NCBI RefSeq assembly: GCF_002234675.1
Contig: NC_019866.2
Location: 14,723,261-14,787,260, forward strand
From: Oryzias latipes
Taxonomy: Eukaryota; Chordata; Actinopteri; Beloniformes; Adrianichthyidae
DNA length: 64,000 nt
Direction of reading: 5' to 3'
The notes below the pieces were generated by a model that was not told the DNA's origin, searched no databases, and saw only the letters and a list, made by a program, of their open reading frames with translations. Positions 54,600-64,000 of this stretch are shown here, in pieces (position 1 is the first letter of the stretch; every line of letters begins with the position of its first letter). A program made the translations under genes and the position numbers.

Positions 54600-55915
54600 T
54601 TTATAAATTTTAAAGATAAATAATATCACACTAAATGTTGCTAATAACATTTAAAGACAATTATCACAGTTAGTATTAACAGTCATAGACAGTCATTTCT
54701 TTTTTACATGAAACACCTTTATGTAAGAACAGAATAAGGTGCAAGTTTCAATATTTTCACAAGTCGGAGACAAAAATCCGGAGAAGCTTTTGTATCTGGA
54801 CACATTTTCATGAAAGGTAAATCTTTGAATCCTTGGTAATTTTTCAGCACATTTTTATGTGAGAATACTACACAATGTAAATAAATTACCATTTTTATGA
54901 TATCCACATAATTTATATCTGAAGATTTGTGTTTGAGAATAATTATTAAACTAGTTTAGGTTTTGAGATAAGACCACAAGATTCTTGTGTTGTATTTTTC
55001 TCATAAAATGGCTTCTTTAAAACACATTTTGAAGACTTTTTTACACAAAAATCCAATCATATAAACAATTGTTGATGATTCTTGAATAGATGCTAAACTA
55101 TCACCTAGAGAAAGGTCAATCTATTTCAAACAGCAAATATTGAATCATTACCTTTAAAAAAGTTTATAAGAATAAATCCTAATAGAAACCGTTCAGTCAT
55201 CCATCCATTTTATTTCTTTTTGGAGTCACTGTGTTGCTGCACCCAATTCCAGCTGCTACTGGGTGAAGGTGGGGTACAGCCTGGACAGGTCCATCACAGT
55301 TTATGCCAAAGTTTTACAAGAACATTTTATATGACCTAAATGTTTTATAGATTCTTATTTTAATTTTTTTTTTTTTTTACATGAGATTGGAATGAGTCTA
55401 TACAGTAAATTCAGAAGAATTAAATAAAGACAATCACATTTTTAGACATTGTAATAATAAATTTCACCTTTTATTTTACACAAAAAAGAAATACTTTGAT
55501 GCACTTTTCTGCTGATTTGAATTAAACATGTTAATAAGTAAACAAAATAAATATCACAATAACAACAATTGACTTTAAACTCCAAAGTTGGAAATAATAA
55601 ATTGTTGAATACGGTAATCTGAATTGTCAATAGATGTTGTACTTTCTCTTCCTGTAACACCAGGGGGCAGCAGTGTTCTTTCTTCAACACTAACTTGCAT
55701 TACAGCAGTTGTTCATTTAACTGTCAAATACAATCTTAACCTAATTCAGTTCCTATTTATTCACTGATTTTTTTATTTAAATTTTTTTATTTTATTTTAT
55801 GTTATTTTAAACAAACTCCCAAATATAAATATTTTTTAACCATTTGGTATTTTCCCTTTTTTTTTGCATTTGTTTAAGTTGAATCAGGATGTGGGAGGAG
55901 TTTACTTAAAATATG
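54600..55915. other. Intergenic between C-delta and the next VH group
   Basis: AT-rich. Contains a minus-oriented LINE/SINE tail fragment at about 55196-55310 (TCCATCCATTTTATTTC, then GGGTACAGCCTGGACAGG). No further gene was recognised. Confidence 0.55.
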
Positions 55916-55932
55916 CCAAGACGCAGATTTGA

Positions 55933-55940
55933 ATGCATAT
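55933..55940 (+). promoter_or_regulatory. VH5 octamer-like element (ATGCATAT)
   Basis: One mismatch to ATGCAAAT, only 46 bp upstream of the VH5 start codon, compared with 76-102 bp for VH1-VH4. Confidence 0.5.
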
Positions 55941-55978
55941 TTAACGAGCATCAATGTTTTTCTAAGCAGACAGTCAAC

Positions 55979-56324
55979 ATGGCTCACAGAGAAATCCCTT
56001 TGTTTGTGTTTGTTCTGCTTGTTTTGAGCAGTGCTGAAGTTTGGAGCATTACAGCAGTTAAAACACCTGGAGAGTCCCACAGACTCACCTGTACAACATC
56101 TGGATTTGACTTTAGAGGCTCAGTGTGGAACTGGATCAGACAGACTCCTGGGAAAGGACTGGAGTGGATCTCTTTGGTGCACACATCCAGCAGCCCTATC
56201 TATTACTCAGAGTCAGTGAAGAACAGATTTACCATCTCCAGAGATGACTCCAGCAGTAAAGTCTATCTGCAGATGAGCAATCTGAAGGCAGAAGACACAG
56301 CTATGTATTACTGTGCAGAAGAGA
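55979..56324 (+). CDS. IGHV segment VH5, no leader intron
   Basis: An uninterrupted frame reads through from a hydrophobic leader ([20 protein letters not shown]) into framework 1 ([12 protein letters not shown]), with [14 protein letters not shown], the usual framework 3 and a YYCAEE end. All other VH genes here have a 75-100 bp leader intron at this place. Framework 1 is shortened and aberrant just where the intron would sit, so intron loss may have come with loss of a few codons. The adjacent heptamer is mutated. A possible upstream in-frame ATG exists at 55913, but it precedes the octamer-like element. Confidence 0.8.
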
Positions 56325-56362
56325 CACACTGACTGAAGTGTTTGAAGAGTCACACACAAACT
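56325..56362 (+). other. VH5 recombination signal, weakened
   Basis: Heptamer CACACTG (56325-56331; fourth base G, not consensus A), wait-state reading: bases 1-4 CACA are consensus and base 5 is C instead of G. 22-bp spacer, nonamer ACACAAACT (56354-56362). Confidence 0.7.
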
Positions 56363-57003
56363 ATTTCCTCTGTTTACAACTGAAACAGGAGCTGGAGAGT
56401 GTCTGTGTTGGTTTAAAAATCACAAACTACAAATGATTGTCAGGAATGGGAGGTGAAGGACTCAAAGAGTAGATCAGGGTTGACTAAAACTTTAATTAAT
56501 AGGCTTAAAAGAAAAATTAAGCTGACAAAATCAAACTGAAACTCATATAAATGAATGAAGAAACTAAAGGTGACCTGACCAGGATGTACTAAAAACTTTA
56601 TTAGATGAATTCTGATTATTACAAACAGAAACAGCTCAATAAATGAAAACTTGGTGCAGACAGTGACAGCCTAAAAGTCAAGATTTTGATCCAATCGTTG
56701 ATTTTTTGGGGTTTGTGATTCATTTCAATCATTAATTGTAGTTAATACAGTAAAATCTCACACTGATTTAAAAAACACAAAGAAATGATGAAATGCATAG
56801 ATAAAAAACAAACAAAAAAACAAAGACACACTTCAGTCACATTTGCTTAATTAAATATATTTATTATTAACTTAGGTTAAGTAGAGCTTGATTTATTGCT
56901 TAAAAAAGATTGGGAAGAATTGAGTTTATATAATCCCAACCTTACTTTTTAAATTGTAGTAATCCGGCTTGATCAGATAGATTCTCTGATTTCTAAGCTT
57001 TTA
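56363..57003. other. Intergenic, nothing recognised
   Basis: AT-rich sequence between VH5 and the solo LTR. Confidence 0.45.
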
Positions 57004-57008
57004 TTAAC

Positions 57009-57541
57009 TTTCATGGCTAGCGGGGAAAACAGACCCAGATGCTGGAACCCGGAAGAACACACAGGTGAGTAAGATGGTGAGTTAAGAGTTTTACTATTCA
57101 GTTCTTGGTTTTTGTAGATGTTTGGGCGGAGTTGTAACGTTCGAGGGGATCCCACGATGATTATGGAACGTGTCTGCGGCCCATGGCGTCACTGGTGGAT
57201 TATCTTGAATCGGCAGCGGTTCGTGGTGTGGCTTGAATCGGCAGAGGCTCGTTGGCATGACCGGAGGAATTCTGAGGCTTGGTTCCAGAAGCAAAGATGA
57301 TTCAGGCGACCACTTGTAAAAATGGAATCCTGAGGATAGACAGAGAACAAAGACTTAGGCAAGAGCTTGAAAACAGTAGCTGCGAGCAAGGTGACCATAC
57401 TAAGCACCATAGAGTAGCAACGATCTGGCGATGGATACTTTGAAGGCAGGCGGGTGATGAGGTGAGTGGAAGCAGCTGTGAATAGTCAGGAGCCAAGCAG
57501 AGAGAGGGGAGGGGGAGGAGTCTGACAGAGGCACCATGACA
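57009..57541 (+). mobile_element. Solo Gypsy-type LTR with target-site duplication
   Basis: 533 bp from TTTCATGGCTAGCGG to GAGGCACCATGACA, related to the LTRs of the full-length element at 29317-34637. It is flanked by a perfect 5-bp duplication TTAAC (57004-57008 and 57542-57546), indicating integration followed by LTR-LTR recombination. Confidence 0.85.
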
Positions 57542-57546
57542 TTAAC

Positions 57547-57990
57547 TTTAGTAAAGTAACATTTATATGTTGTGGCCCAATCTCCACTTCTCAAAGTTTA
57601 AAAATAATTAAAAATGAAATAAAAATGCAAAGTTAGTAAAGATGAACTGAGTCATTGTCTTTACATTTGCATTTTCCTAAAAATCAAAAGAGTTTACCAG
57701 TTACGTTGTAAAAAATTCTGGTAGATTAAAAAGAAATCCTAATCCGATCATCCTCTGACTTTTATTCAACTCACTATTTCTTTTCTTGTATCACTAAAGA
57801 AGATAAAGATGTTCATAAAAAAATATAATTACAGTTAGATTTTCTTTTTTTTTCTATATATCACCCACTGCAGTAATCATTTCTGGAACAGCATTGATGT
57901 GAAATGATTTGTTTTTAACTGAACTCATAGAAGTTTCTTTTTATAAATATAAAAGTGAAATCATTTAATTAGATCAGAAAAAGTCTTTTC
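57547..57990. other. Intergenic, nothing recognised
   Basis: AT-rich DNA before the VH6 duplicon, which begins to match the VH2 region at about 57990-58005. Confidence 0.45.
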
Positions 57991-58043
57991 TGATTCAGAT
58001 GTGAATTCTGATGGAGCTGAATGTCTTCTGTGAGGTGGAGTCA

Positions 58044-58051
58044 ATGCAAAC
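58044..58051 (+). promoter_or_regulatory. VH6 promoter octamer (ATGCAAAC)
   Basis: Octamer variant 76 bp upstream of the start codon; identical context to VH2. Confidence 0.75.
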
Positions 58052-58119
58052 ATGGACGTCTTCCTCCTCTATTTATCTGACAGCAGAGATGACAGCAGAG
58101 ACACTGAACTCAGTTGAAC

Positions 58120-58552
58120 ATGATGGACTGTAGGACAGGACTACTGCTTTTAACTCTCTGTTATGCAGGTGAACATCATCATGCAGATATTGTAGATTTC
58201 TGATGTTTTCCTTTTTTAAATCTAGCTTTCTGATTTTCCTTCCCAGTTGTTGATGGACAGACTCTGACTGAGTCTGAATCTGAGGTTAAAAGTCCTGGAG
58301 AATCCCACAGACTGACCTGTTCAGCCTCTGGATTCCCTTTCAGCAGCTATCGCATGGCCTGGATCAGACAGGCTCCTGGAAAAGGACTGGAGTGGATCGC
58401 TTGGATCAACACAGGCAGCAGCAGCATCTTCTACTCAGAGTCAGTGAAAAACCGCTTCACCATCTCCAGAGACAACAGCAGACAGGAGGTGTATCTGCAG
58501 ATGAACATTCTGAGAGCTGAGGATTCTGCTGTTTATTACTGCGCTAGATACA
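58120..58552 (+). CDS. IGHV segment VH6, apparently functional
   Basis: Leader exon 58120-58168 ([16 protein letters not shown] plus one base) with GTGAAC; V exon 58247-58552 after CTTCCCAG. The domain is open with [27 protein letters not shown] and YYCARY. It is a recent copy of VH2: promoter, leader, intron and spacer are almost the same, with replacements concentrated in CDR1, CDR2 and a few framework positions. Confidence 0.93.
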
Positions 58553-58590
58553 CACAGTGACTCAAGAGACAGAAACTCTGTACAAAAACA
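58553..58590 (+). other. VH6 recombination signal (22-bp spacer)
   Basis: Heptamer CACAGTG (58553-58559), 22-bp spacer, nonamer ACAAAAACA (58582-58590). Confidence 0.9.
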
Positions 58591-59060
58591 CCAAATACAG
58601 CAATAAATGACAAAAGCTTCAGGAAAAATTAGATTTGTTGTTATTTTTTTGTCTTCATCAATATTTTACTGTTTTGTCGGTATTTTAGTTTGCAAATTTT
58701 TATTTCATTGCTTATACTTTAGAATGAGCTGTTAAATGGAGGGGCTGACTAATTTTCATTTTGGGTGTTTTTTTTGTTTCCCTATAATTAATTTATTTTG
58801 TTCAGGCCTTTTTTTGGGCCATACCTATTCTAAACAAGAACAAAGTTTTAGTTTTAGCTATTTTTTTTATCATATTGTGTAAGATTTTACAGTCTTAATG
58901 TTTTGTGTGTGATTTTATCTACAAAAATTTTTTTATCTTAGCAGCACCAAATTTTTTTTATGACTTTTTAAATTTAACTGGTAAAAATGAAATATTTTTA
59001 TTTTCACTCAATTTTTCAAATCTAAAACCCATGTGTTTGGACAATAAAAAAAACTGGAGA

Positions 59061-59313
59061 ACCTGGAGAATCCCACAGACTGACCTGTTCAGCCTCTGGA
59101 TTCACTTTTAGCGACCATCCCATGAACTGGATCAGACAGGCTCCTGGAAAAGGACTGGAGTGGATCGCTTATATTAGCACCTCCAGTTCTCCAATTTCTT
59201 ACTGCCAGTCAGTCCAGGGACGGTTTTCCATTACCAGAGATGATTCCAGCAGTAAACTTTATCTACAGATGAACAGTTTAAGGATCAAGGACACAGCAGT
59301 TTATTAATGTTAT
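59061..59313 (+). pseudogene. IGHV pseudogene VH7, 5' truncated
   Basis: Starts abruptly at [13 protein letters not shown] with no leader, promoter or early framework 1, directly at the end of the VH6 duplicon. It retains [19 protein letters not shown] and framework 3, but CDR2/FR3 reads SYCQSV with an extra Cys. The YYC motif is TAT TAA TGT: a stop in place of the second Tyr. It cannot be expressed but could act as a donor for gene conversion. Confidence 0.9.
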
Positions 59314-59352
59314 TACAGTGAGAGACATTTTAGGGACGGTCGTACAAAAAGT
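59314..59352 (+). other. VH7 recombination signal, mutated heptamer
   Basis: TACAGTG (59314-59320; first base C to T), 23-bp spacer, good nonamer ACAAAAAGT (59344-59352). Confidence 0.75.
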
Positions 59353-59608
59353 TCCTTTCTCTTTTATATGTTTAAAAAAAAGTATCTCATGAATGTTAGA
59401 CAAATGTTTATAGGCTTATTTTGAATAATTCTGTTGAGACATATTTGGTCTTTGTTTTTTAAGGAAATTTCTATCGCTCTTTTTGAATGAAAACAGCTGA
59501 ATATACCAGAAAAGATGAAGCAATGATGATAACTGCTACTGACAAGGGCTTTATATCTTTTTAGTCCAGGATATTCCAGAATATTAAACTAATTGTTTTC
59601 GATTTCTT

Positions 59609-59975
59609 ACGTATATTTTTTTTTTTTATGCAGACATTTTAAATGCATGTGACATTCAAAAAACATTTTTTAAATTGTATTACTAAAATAAAAATTATGA
59701 CAATGTTTAGCAAGGTAAAGTTTTTGCATCACTTCCGGTGATGCAAAAACTTGATCCCACATCACCCTCAAGACCCCACATCACTTGAGGGTCTTCCCTT
59801 TCTGTTAAACTTGAACTTAAAGATAAAGTGCAACTTTAATTCTTACTACTGGATGTGATGCAAACACTTTGCCTTGCTAAACGTTGTTGTAATTTTTATT
59901 TTAGTAATACAATTCAAAAAAAGGTTTTTGGACTGTACTGTATTAAAAATGCCCACATAAAAAAAAAACAGTAAT
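59609..59975. mobile_element. Foldback/MITE element with long inverted arms
   Basis: The two ~110-120 bp arms (about 59609-59735 and 59850-59975) are imperfect inverted copies; for example ATTGTATTACTAAAATAAAA (59675-59694) faces TTTTATTTTAGTAATACAAT. The centre contains a second palindrome, TTTTTGCATCAC/GTGATGCAAAAA. No ORF. End positions are approximate and no target-site duplication was fixed. Confidence 0.7.
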
Positions 59976-59979
59976 AAAT

Positions 59980-60800
59980 AAATGTAAAAAATCATATACG
60001 ATCTGTTTTATTTCACGTCCCTTTTTTTTGCTGTAATTCCGGTCATCTGCACCCGGATTTGCTATATATGTTGATTTGTTCTGGGATATTGTTGTTGTAT
60101 CTTAAATGTAAGTGTGTCTTGAATCTCTCGACCACCGTACTTTCCCTATATAAAAAAAATTGAAAATTCTTGATCAAAACGTGCACTCCTTGGTAAACTC
60201 TACTAAAATGGTGTTTATTTTTGTCAATTGCTACAAGATAAAAATGTTTTTAAATAAAAATATAAATGAAAATATTGTTATCTGAAAATAGCAATGAAGA
60301 AATTAAAACATTAGCAAACTGTGATACAAGAAAGAAAAAGAGGTGATAAACAGATGATCTGACAAAGATGAATTCAACCCATATTTAGAATATACTGAGA
60401 ATATTTAACTAACAGAAATACTTAGGAGTAGAGAAATGTTTAAAATCAATAAGATGCATTTCAAGGTTGATCACTATTCCCTCACATATGGATGTTTACC
60501 ATAAGGGCTGGGCCGGCAGACACATTAATCCACACATACATAAAGTATTAGTTTGTTATTATAAGCATTAAGGTTCAATAGAAAACAAAATCTTAGTTTA
60601 AAAGTCTCAAATTTCTTTGGTGCTTGCTGCACAAATTTGACCATAAACAGGATTGCAGCTTTTTTGCAGTTAAAAGATAAACATGTAAATGCAGAAACCA
60701 AAACAATTTAAATTGTCTTGAGAATTTATTTTTCAAATAGATCATTTTAGGCTTTTATTTTGTAGGATGTTGATGTATCCTGCCACATGCAAAAACAACA
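59980..60800. other. Intergenic, nothing recognised
   Basis: AT-rich sequence between the foldback element and VH8. Confidence 0.45.
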
Positions 60801-60812
60801 TCCAACTTTTTT

Positions 60813-60820
60813 ATGCAAAT
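60813..60820 (+). promoter_or_regulatory. VH8 promoter octamer (perfect ATGCAAAT)
   Basis: Perfect octamer 91 bp upstream of the start codon. VH1, its sister, has ATGCAAAG at the equivalent place. Confidence 0.8.
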
Positions 60821-60903
60821 AAAAAAAAGGCCCTAATATTCAATAAAGGCTTGATGTGAAGCCAACAGCTGCATGTGGAAAACCTCAGATCAACATCTTC
60901 ATC

Positions 60904-61335
60904 ATGTTGTCTGTAGTTTTGTTGCTGCTGGCTGCTGAGTTTGGTGAGTGTCACTGTAACAAAATGAATATGTATATTTATTCAGATTTTTAATGGTTGA
61001 TAGATGTATTTGTATTAAAACAATTCCCTCCTCTTTAGGTGTAAAGTGTGAACAGCTGACACAGCCAGCCTCTGTGAGTCTGCAGCCAGGTGAGAGGCTG
61101 ACCATCACCTGTCAGGTCTCTTATTCTGTGAGCAGCTACAGGACAGCTTGGATCAGACAGCCTGCAGGGAAAGGACTGGAGTGGATTGGGATGAGATACA
61201 CTGGAGACTCTTACTACAAAGATTCACTGAAGAACAAGTTCAGCATTGATTTGGACTCTTCCAACAACAGAGTGACTCTAAATGGACAGAACATGCAGCC
61301 TGAAGACTCTGCTGTGTATTTCTGTGCCAGAGAGT
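60904..61335 (+). CDS. IGHV segment VH8, apparently functional
   Basis: Leader exon 60904-60943 (MLSVVLLLLAAEF plus one base) with GTGAGT; V exon 61039-61335 after CCTCTTTAG, phase 1. Open, with TITCQVSYSVSSYRTAWIRQ, GLEWIG and YFCARE. Sister of VH1, with differences mainly in the leader, CDR1 and CDR2 (MRYTGDSYY here). Confidence 0.93.
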
Positions 61336-61374
61336 CACAGTGACACAAACCATCAGCAGACCTGAACAAAAACC
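61336..61374 (+). other. VH8 recombination signal (23-bp spacer)
   Basis: Heptamer CACAGTG (61336-61342), 23-bp spacer identical to VH1, nonamer ACAAAAACC (61366-61374). Confidence 0.9.
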
Positions 61375-61797
61375 CCTCAGAGCCTGAAAACTTGTAACAT
61401 GAATCCACCAGAGGAGGCGCTCTAACACAATCAATAATCGTCAATCCATTTGTTTTTGTTTTTGTTTTTAAAGACTTGGAACATTTATTTTTCAAATTAG
61501 TCTTTTTATCAAATTAAGTCAAATCAAATTAAATTAAACTTTAAAAGCACATATCATGTATACTTCAGTGCTTTACAGAACAAAAGCATCAATTAATCTT
61601 GATAACCAAAAAAAAAAGACCTTCACTCTCACACAATGCTTTAAACGCCATGACCCCCACACTTCCAACATTGTTACATTAAATGACACATGAATAAAGA
61701 CACAAAATCTGGTTTGATGATGAGTGATGCATTAATGGTACGGGGATCTGTCCACACCAGAGACCCACCATCTTCTATTCAAAGCAACCAGCCAGAT
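61375..61797. other. VH8 3' flank, homologous to the VH1 flank
   Basis: Shares TTGTAACATGAATCCACC (61392) and the GGATCTGTCCACACCAG block (61744) with the VH1 flank at 3851 and 4088. Otherwise AT-rich. Confidence 0.6.
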
Positions 61798-61814
61798 TTC
61801 ACTCCAGCAACACT

Positions 61815-62039
61815 CCTTCTTCCTCTTTTGGCTTCTCCCATCAGGGGTTGCCACAGTGAACAAGTCGCATGGTAAACTTGGCAATGTTTTTACGCCGGAT
61901 GCCCTTCCTGATGCAACCTTTTCAAACCGGGCTTGGAACCGGCATAGAGGTAGAGAAGGGAACAGGGAGCAGCCCGGAGTCAAACCCTGGTTTCACGGAC
62001 GGAAGGTGCCGCAAACCAGCACGAGCTAAACCGGCTCCC
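61815..62039 (-). mobile_element. tRNA-derived SINE (copy 3)
   Basis: Same family as 818-1047. It is bounded by a perfect 17-bp duplication TTCACTCCAGCAACACT (61798-61814 and 62040-62056). The VH1 duplicon carries the corresponding empty site near 4146-4165, so this SINE inserted after the VH1/VH8 duplication. Confidence 0.9.
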
Positions 62040-62089
62040 TTCACTCCAGCAACACTGTTCACTGAAAAGGCTGAGTGACTGGTGTGGAG

Positions 62090-62480
62090 AACAAGGGTGA
62101 CATTGAAAAGTTAAAAACAAAGGTAAATGTAAGTAAAAAGACATAAGACATTTGTAAAATCATTAAAAAAAAAAAAGATATAAAAGATCTCATAAAAAAA
62201 CGTTATCCTGGATAAAATGCGCAATATAAAAAAAAAAAAAACATCTGACAACACCTGAAAAAAATTGAGCATAATTAGGAATAGGTTTCATAGACTCAAA
62301 ATTCAGGAAACCAGGAACTAAAACTATAATAAACTTAAACATGAGCAAATTATCAAACTAAGGAGAACCAAAACTGATGACAAATACATGAACAGATCAA
62401 ACTTAAACCTGCTGTAACTATGACTGCAGCAACAGAGAAAACAAATCAATAAATAAATAACTTGATTTTTTTTCAGTGAC
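62090..62480. other. Intergenic, nothing recognised
   Basis: A-rich sequence; no gene or repeat was supported. Confidence 0.45.
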
Positions 62481-62483
62481 TTA

Positions 62484-62720
62484 GGGCTGCATGGTTGTGT
62501 AGTGGTTAGTACGCTCACCACACAACAAGCAGACACTGGTAGAGACACATAAAGGTCTCAGGTGGGACCTCAATGTGTGGAGCTTGCATGTTCTCCTTTG
62601 CATGTGTGGGTTTTCTTCCCACAGTCTAAAAACATGCTTCATAGATCAATTGGTCTCTCTAAGTGTCCCTTGGTGTTTGTGTGACTCTGTGACAGGCTCT
62701 GGTGACCCCCAAAAGGCAGA
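62484..62720 (+). mobile_element. tRNA-derived fish SINE (third type)
   Basis: Starts GGGCTGCATGGTTGTGTAGTGG, an A-box-like tRNA head. It continues with GGAGCTTGCATGTTCTCC and the TTCTTCCCACAGTCTAAAAACATGC-type body (abbreviated), ending near GACAGGCTCTGGTGACC. The body is the same as the repeat arms at 1300-1455. Confidence 0.6.
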
Positions 62721-63284
62721 TAGTGGGCTAAATGTGTTCATCCACACTTATCAAACATTTAGTTTAATAATAAACAATAAATCAACAATTATTTGAAACT
62801 AGATAATTATTTAATTTATGAACTAATAAATGATCTTTGATGTATTTCACTGGAGAGGAAGTAATAGTGTACTGATGCTGACATCCTTGTAATATCCGAA
62901 ACACAAGTCTGTTTTAGAACTATTAGTTTTCAACGACAAAAATCTTTTAATGTAGTTTCCCCCAAAAAGGAGGAGGTGTAGCTTTCTACCTAAAAAAAAA
63001 CTTTACATCCCAACATTTTGAATTTCTAGCACTAAAGCTTGAAATCTTCAGGGGTCAGCCCCTCACAATAATGGGCATAGATCTCCCTTAGCTTATAGTG
63101 AGACTCTCACCTCACTTTAAGACCAGATTTCAGAAATAAATTTGACTGAGCTTTTTTGGTGATAGTTTTAACTTTGACTGGTTGTCTGTCCTTTTTGATG
63201 CCTTAAAGTTTGTTTGTGATTTTTATAATCTCTCCCAACTAATGGACAGTCCTTACCATGACCATCACCACACAACTAGAAAAA
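62721..63284. other. Intergenic, nothing recognised
   Basis: AT-rich sequence; no gene or repeat boundary was supported. Confidence 0.4.
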
Positions 63285-63326
63285 TTGTAACATGAATCCA
63301 CCAGAGGAGGCGCTCTAACACTACCA
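63285..63326 (+). pseudogene. Orphan 3' flank of a VH1/VH8-type gene
   Basis: 42 bases identical to the sequence that follows the VH1 RSS (3851-3892), but no V exon or RSS lies upstream. Best explained as the remnant of a deleted VH gene. Confidence 0.55.
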
Positions 63327-64000
63327 GTGACAAAGACCATCTCAATGAAAAATGCAATTTCAATTTATGATCTTTATGATTACAAATGTATGACTGAACA
63401 AAGAAAACAATGATGAAATTTGATTGATTAAAAAGTTTAGCTTCACATATTACGGTAAAGAGATACATTAAAAACAAAAAAACAAAAATCTGTGATGACT
63501 TTCTGTCAAACGTAATCAAAATATAACCCCACCAAATTCTAAATAATTGCTACTGAAGAAAATGGTTATTTTTACACAAAATGACAGAAGTTTTTGTGAT
63601 TGTTTTGAATCAGAATTTTTCTCAGAATTTTTAAATCAGAAATTTTTAAAGTCTTTACTGAATCTCATTTCTGTCAACAATGTTCAAAAACTAATTTAAA
63701 GGCTGATCTGCAGCTATGGGTTGTTTATGTCATTTATTTCACTTTTGTGTTTTTCATTGACTTGTCATATTTTGGATATTCTGGATTTTAGTTGCCATTC
63801 CTTTTCTGTCCTTTCTTTTACAGTTGCTAATGTCCACAAGACCAGTTTCTCTTCAGTGTTTTCTACTTTACTTTAAAACAAGGAAAATATATTAAAAATA
63901 AACAAAAAATATTTAAGGGTAAAATAATTGAAAACAGAAAAATACACGAAAAACCAACATCCAAAAATAAAAAAGATTGTGAATACAGAAACTTGAATAA
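63327..64000. other. Intergenic to window end, nothing recognised
   Basis: AT-rich sequence without features I can support. Confidence 0.45.

Noticed and set aside
55913..55978. Upstream ATG at 55913 as the VH5 start
   Set aside because: It would place the octamer-like element inside the coding region and put charged residues before the hydrophobic leader; the ATG at 55979 gives a normal signal peptide.

Overview
This window is an immunoglobulin heavy-chain (IgH) locus of a teleost fish. Evidence: VH segments with split leaders, octamer promoters and 22/23-bp-spacer recombination signals (RSS); DH segments flanked on both sides by 12-bp-spacer RSS; a JH cluster; a four-domain C-mu gene whose membrane exon splices to C-mu3 (the teleost arrangement); and a directly following multi-domain C-delta gene. 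Short introns, fish SINE/LINE/Gypsy/Harbinger/hAT repeats and the absence of any C-tau/zeta gene between D and J fit a medaka-like species (Oryzias). The species call is inference from recalled literature, not from a search.

Layout, all Ig elements on the + strand. 3.3-12.6 kb: four apparently intact VH genes (VH1-VH4, my numbering) separated by repeats. 12.6-26 kb: a repeat-rich stretch with a CACTG-ended element, a SAMD3-like gene fragment, a hAT element, LINE pieces and the GC-rich 3' region of an L1-like LINE. 26.1-28.1 kb: four DH segments and one DH relic. 28.7-42.8 kb: a block of mobile elements between D and J, including a young full-length chromovirus-type Gypsy element on the minus strand, an L1-like LINE, solo LTRs, SINEs and two nested TIR transposons. 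42.86-45.07 kb: eight JH segments, of which the first and last are defective. 45.7-49.9 kb: C-mu1 to C-mu4, then mu TM1 and TM2. 50.3 kb: a candidate E-mu3' enhancer. 50.7-54.35 kb: six C-delta exons and two TM exons; C-delta6 carries an in-frame stop. 55.9-61.4 kb: four further VH genes (VH5-VH8, one leader-intron-less and one truncated pseudogene), presumably serving a following D-J-C unit. VH2/VH6 and VH1/VH8 are copies of each other with their flanks, so the locus has grown by head-to-tail duplication.

How it works together: a VH (23-type RSS) joins to a DH (12/12) and a JH (23-type). The rearranged VDJ is spliced in phase 1 to C-mu1. The transcript then ends in secreted C-mu4, splices C-mu3 to mu-TM for membrane IgM, or splices C-mu1 to C-delta1 for IgD. 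The stop in C-delta6 would abolish membrane IgD from this copy unless that symmetric exon is skipped.

I did not find a clearly novel biological system. The most noteworthy items are the premature stop in C-delta6, the JH that lost its 3' end, the intronless VH, the candidate enhancer, and the transposon nestings with exact target-site duplications (TSDs).
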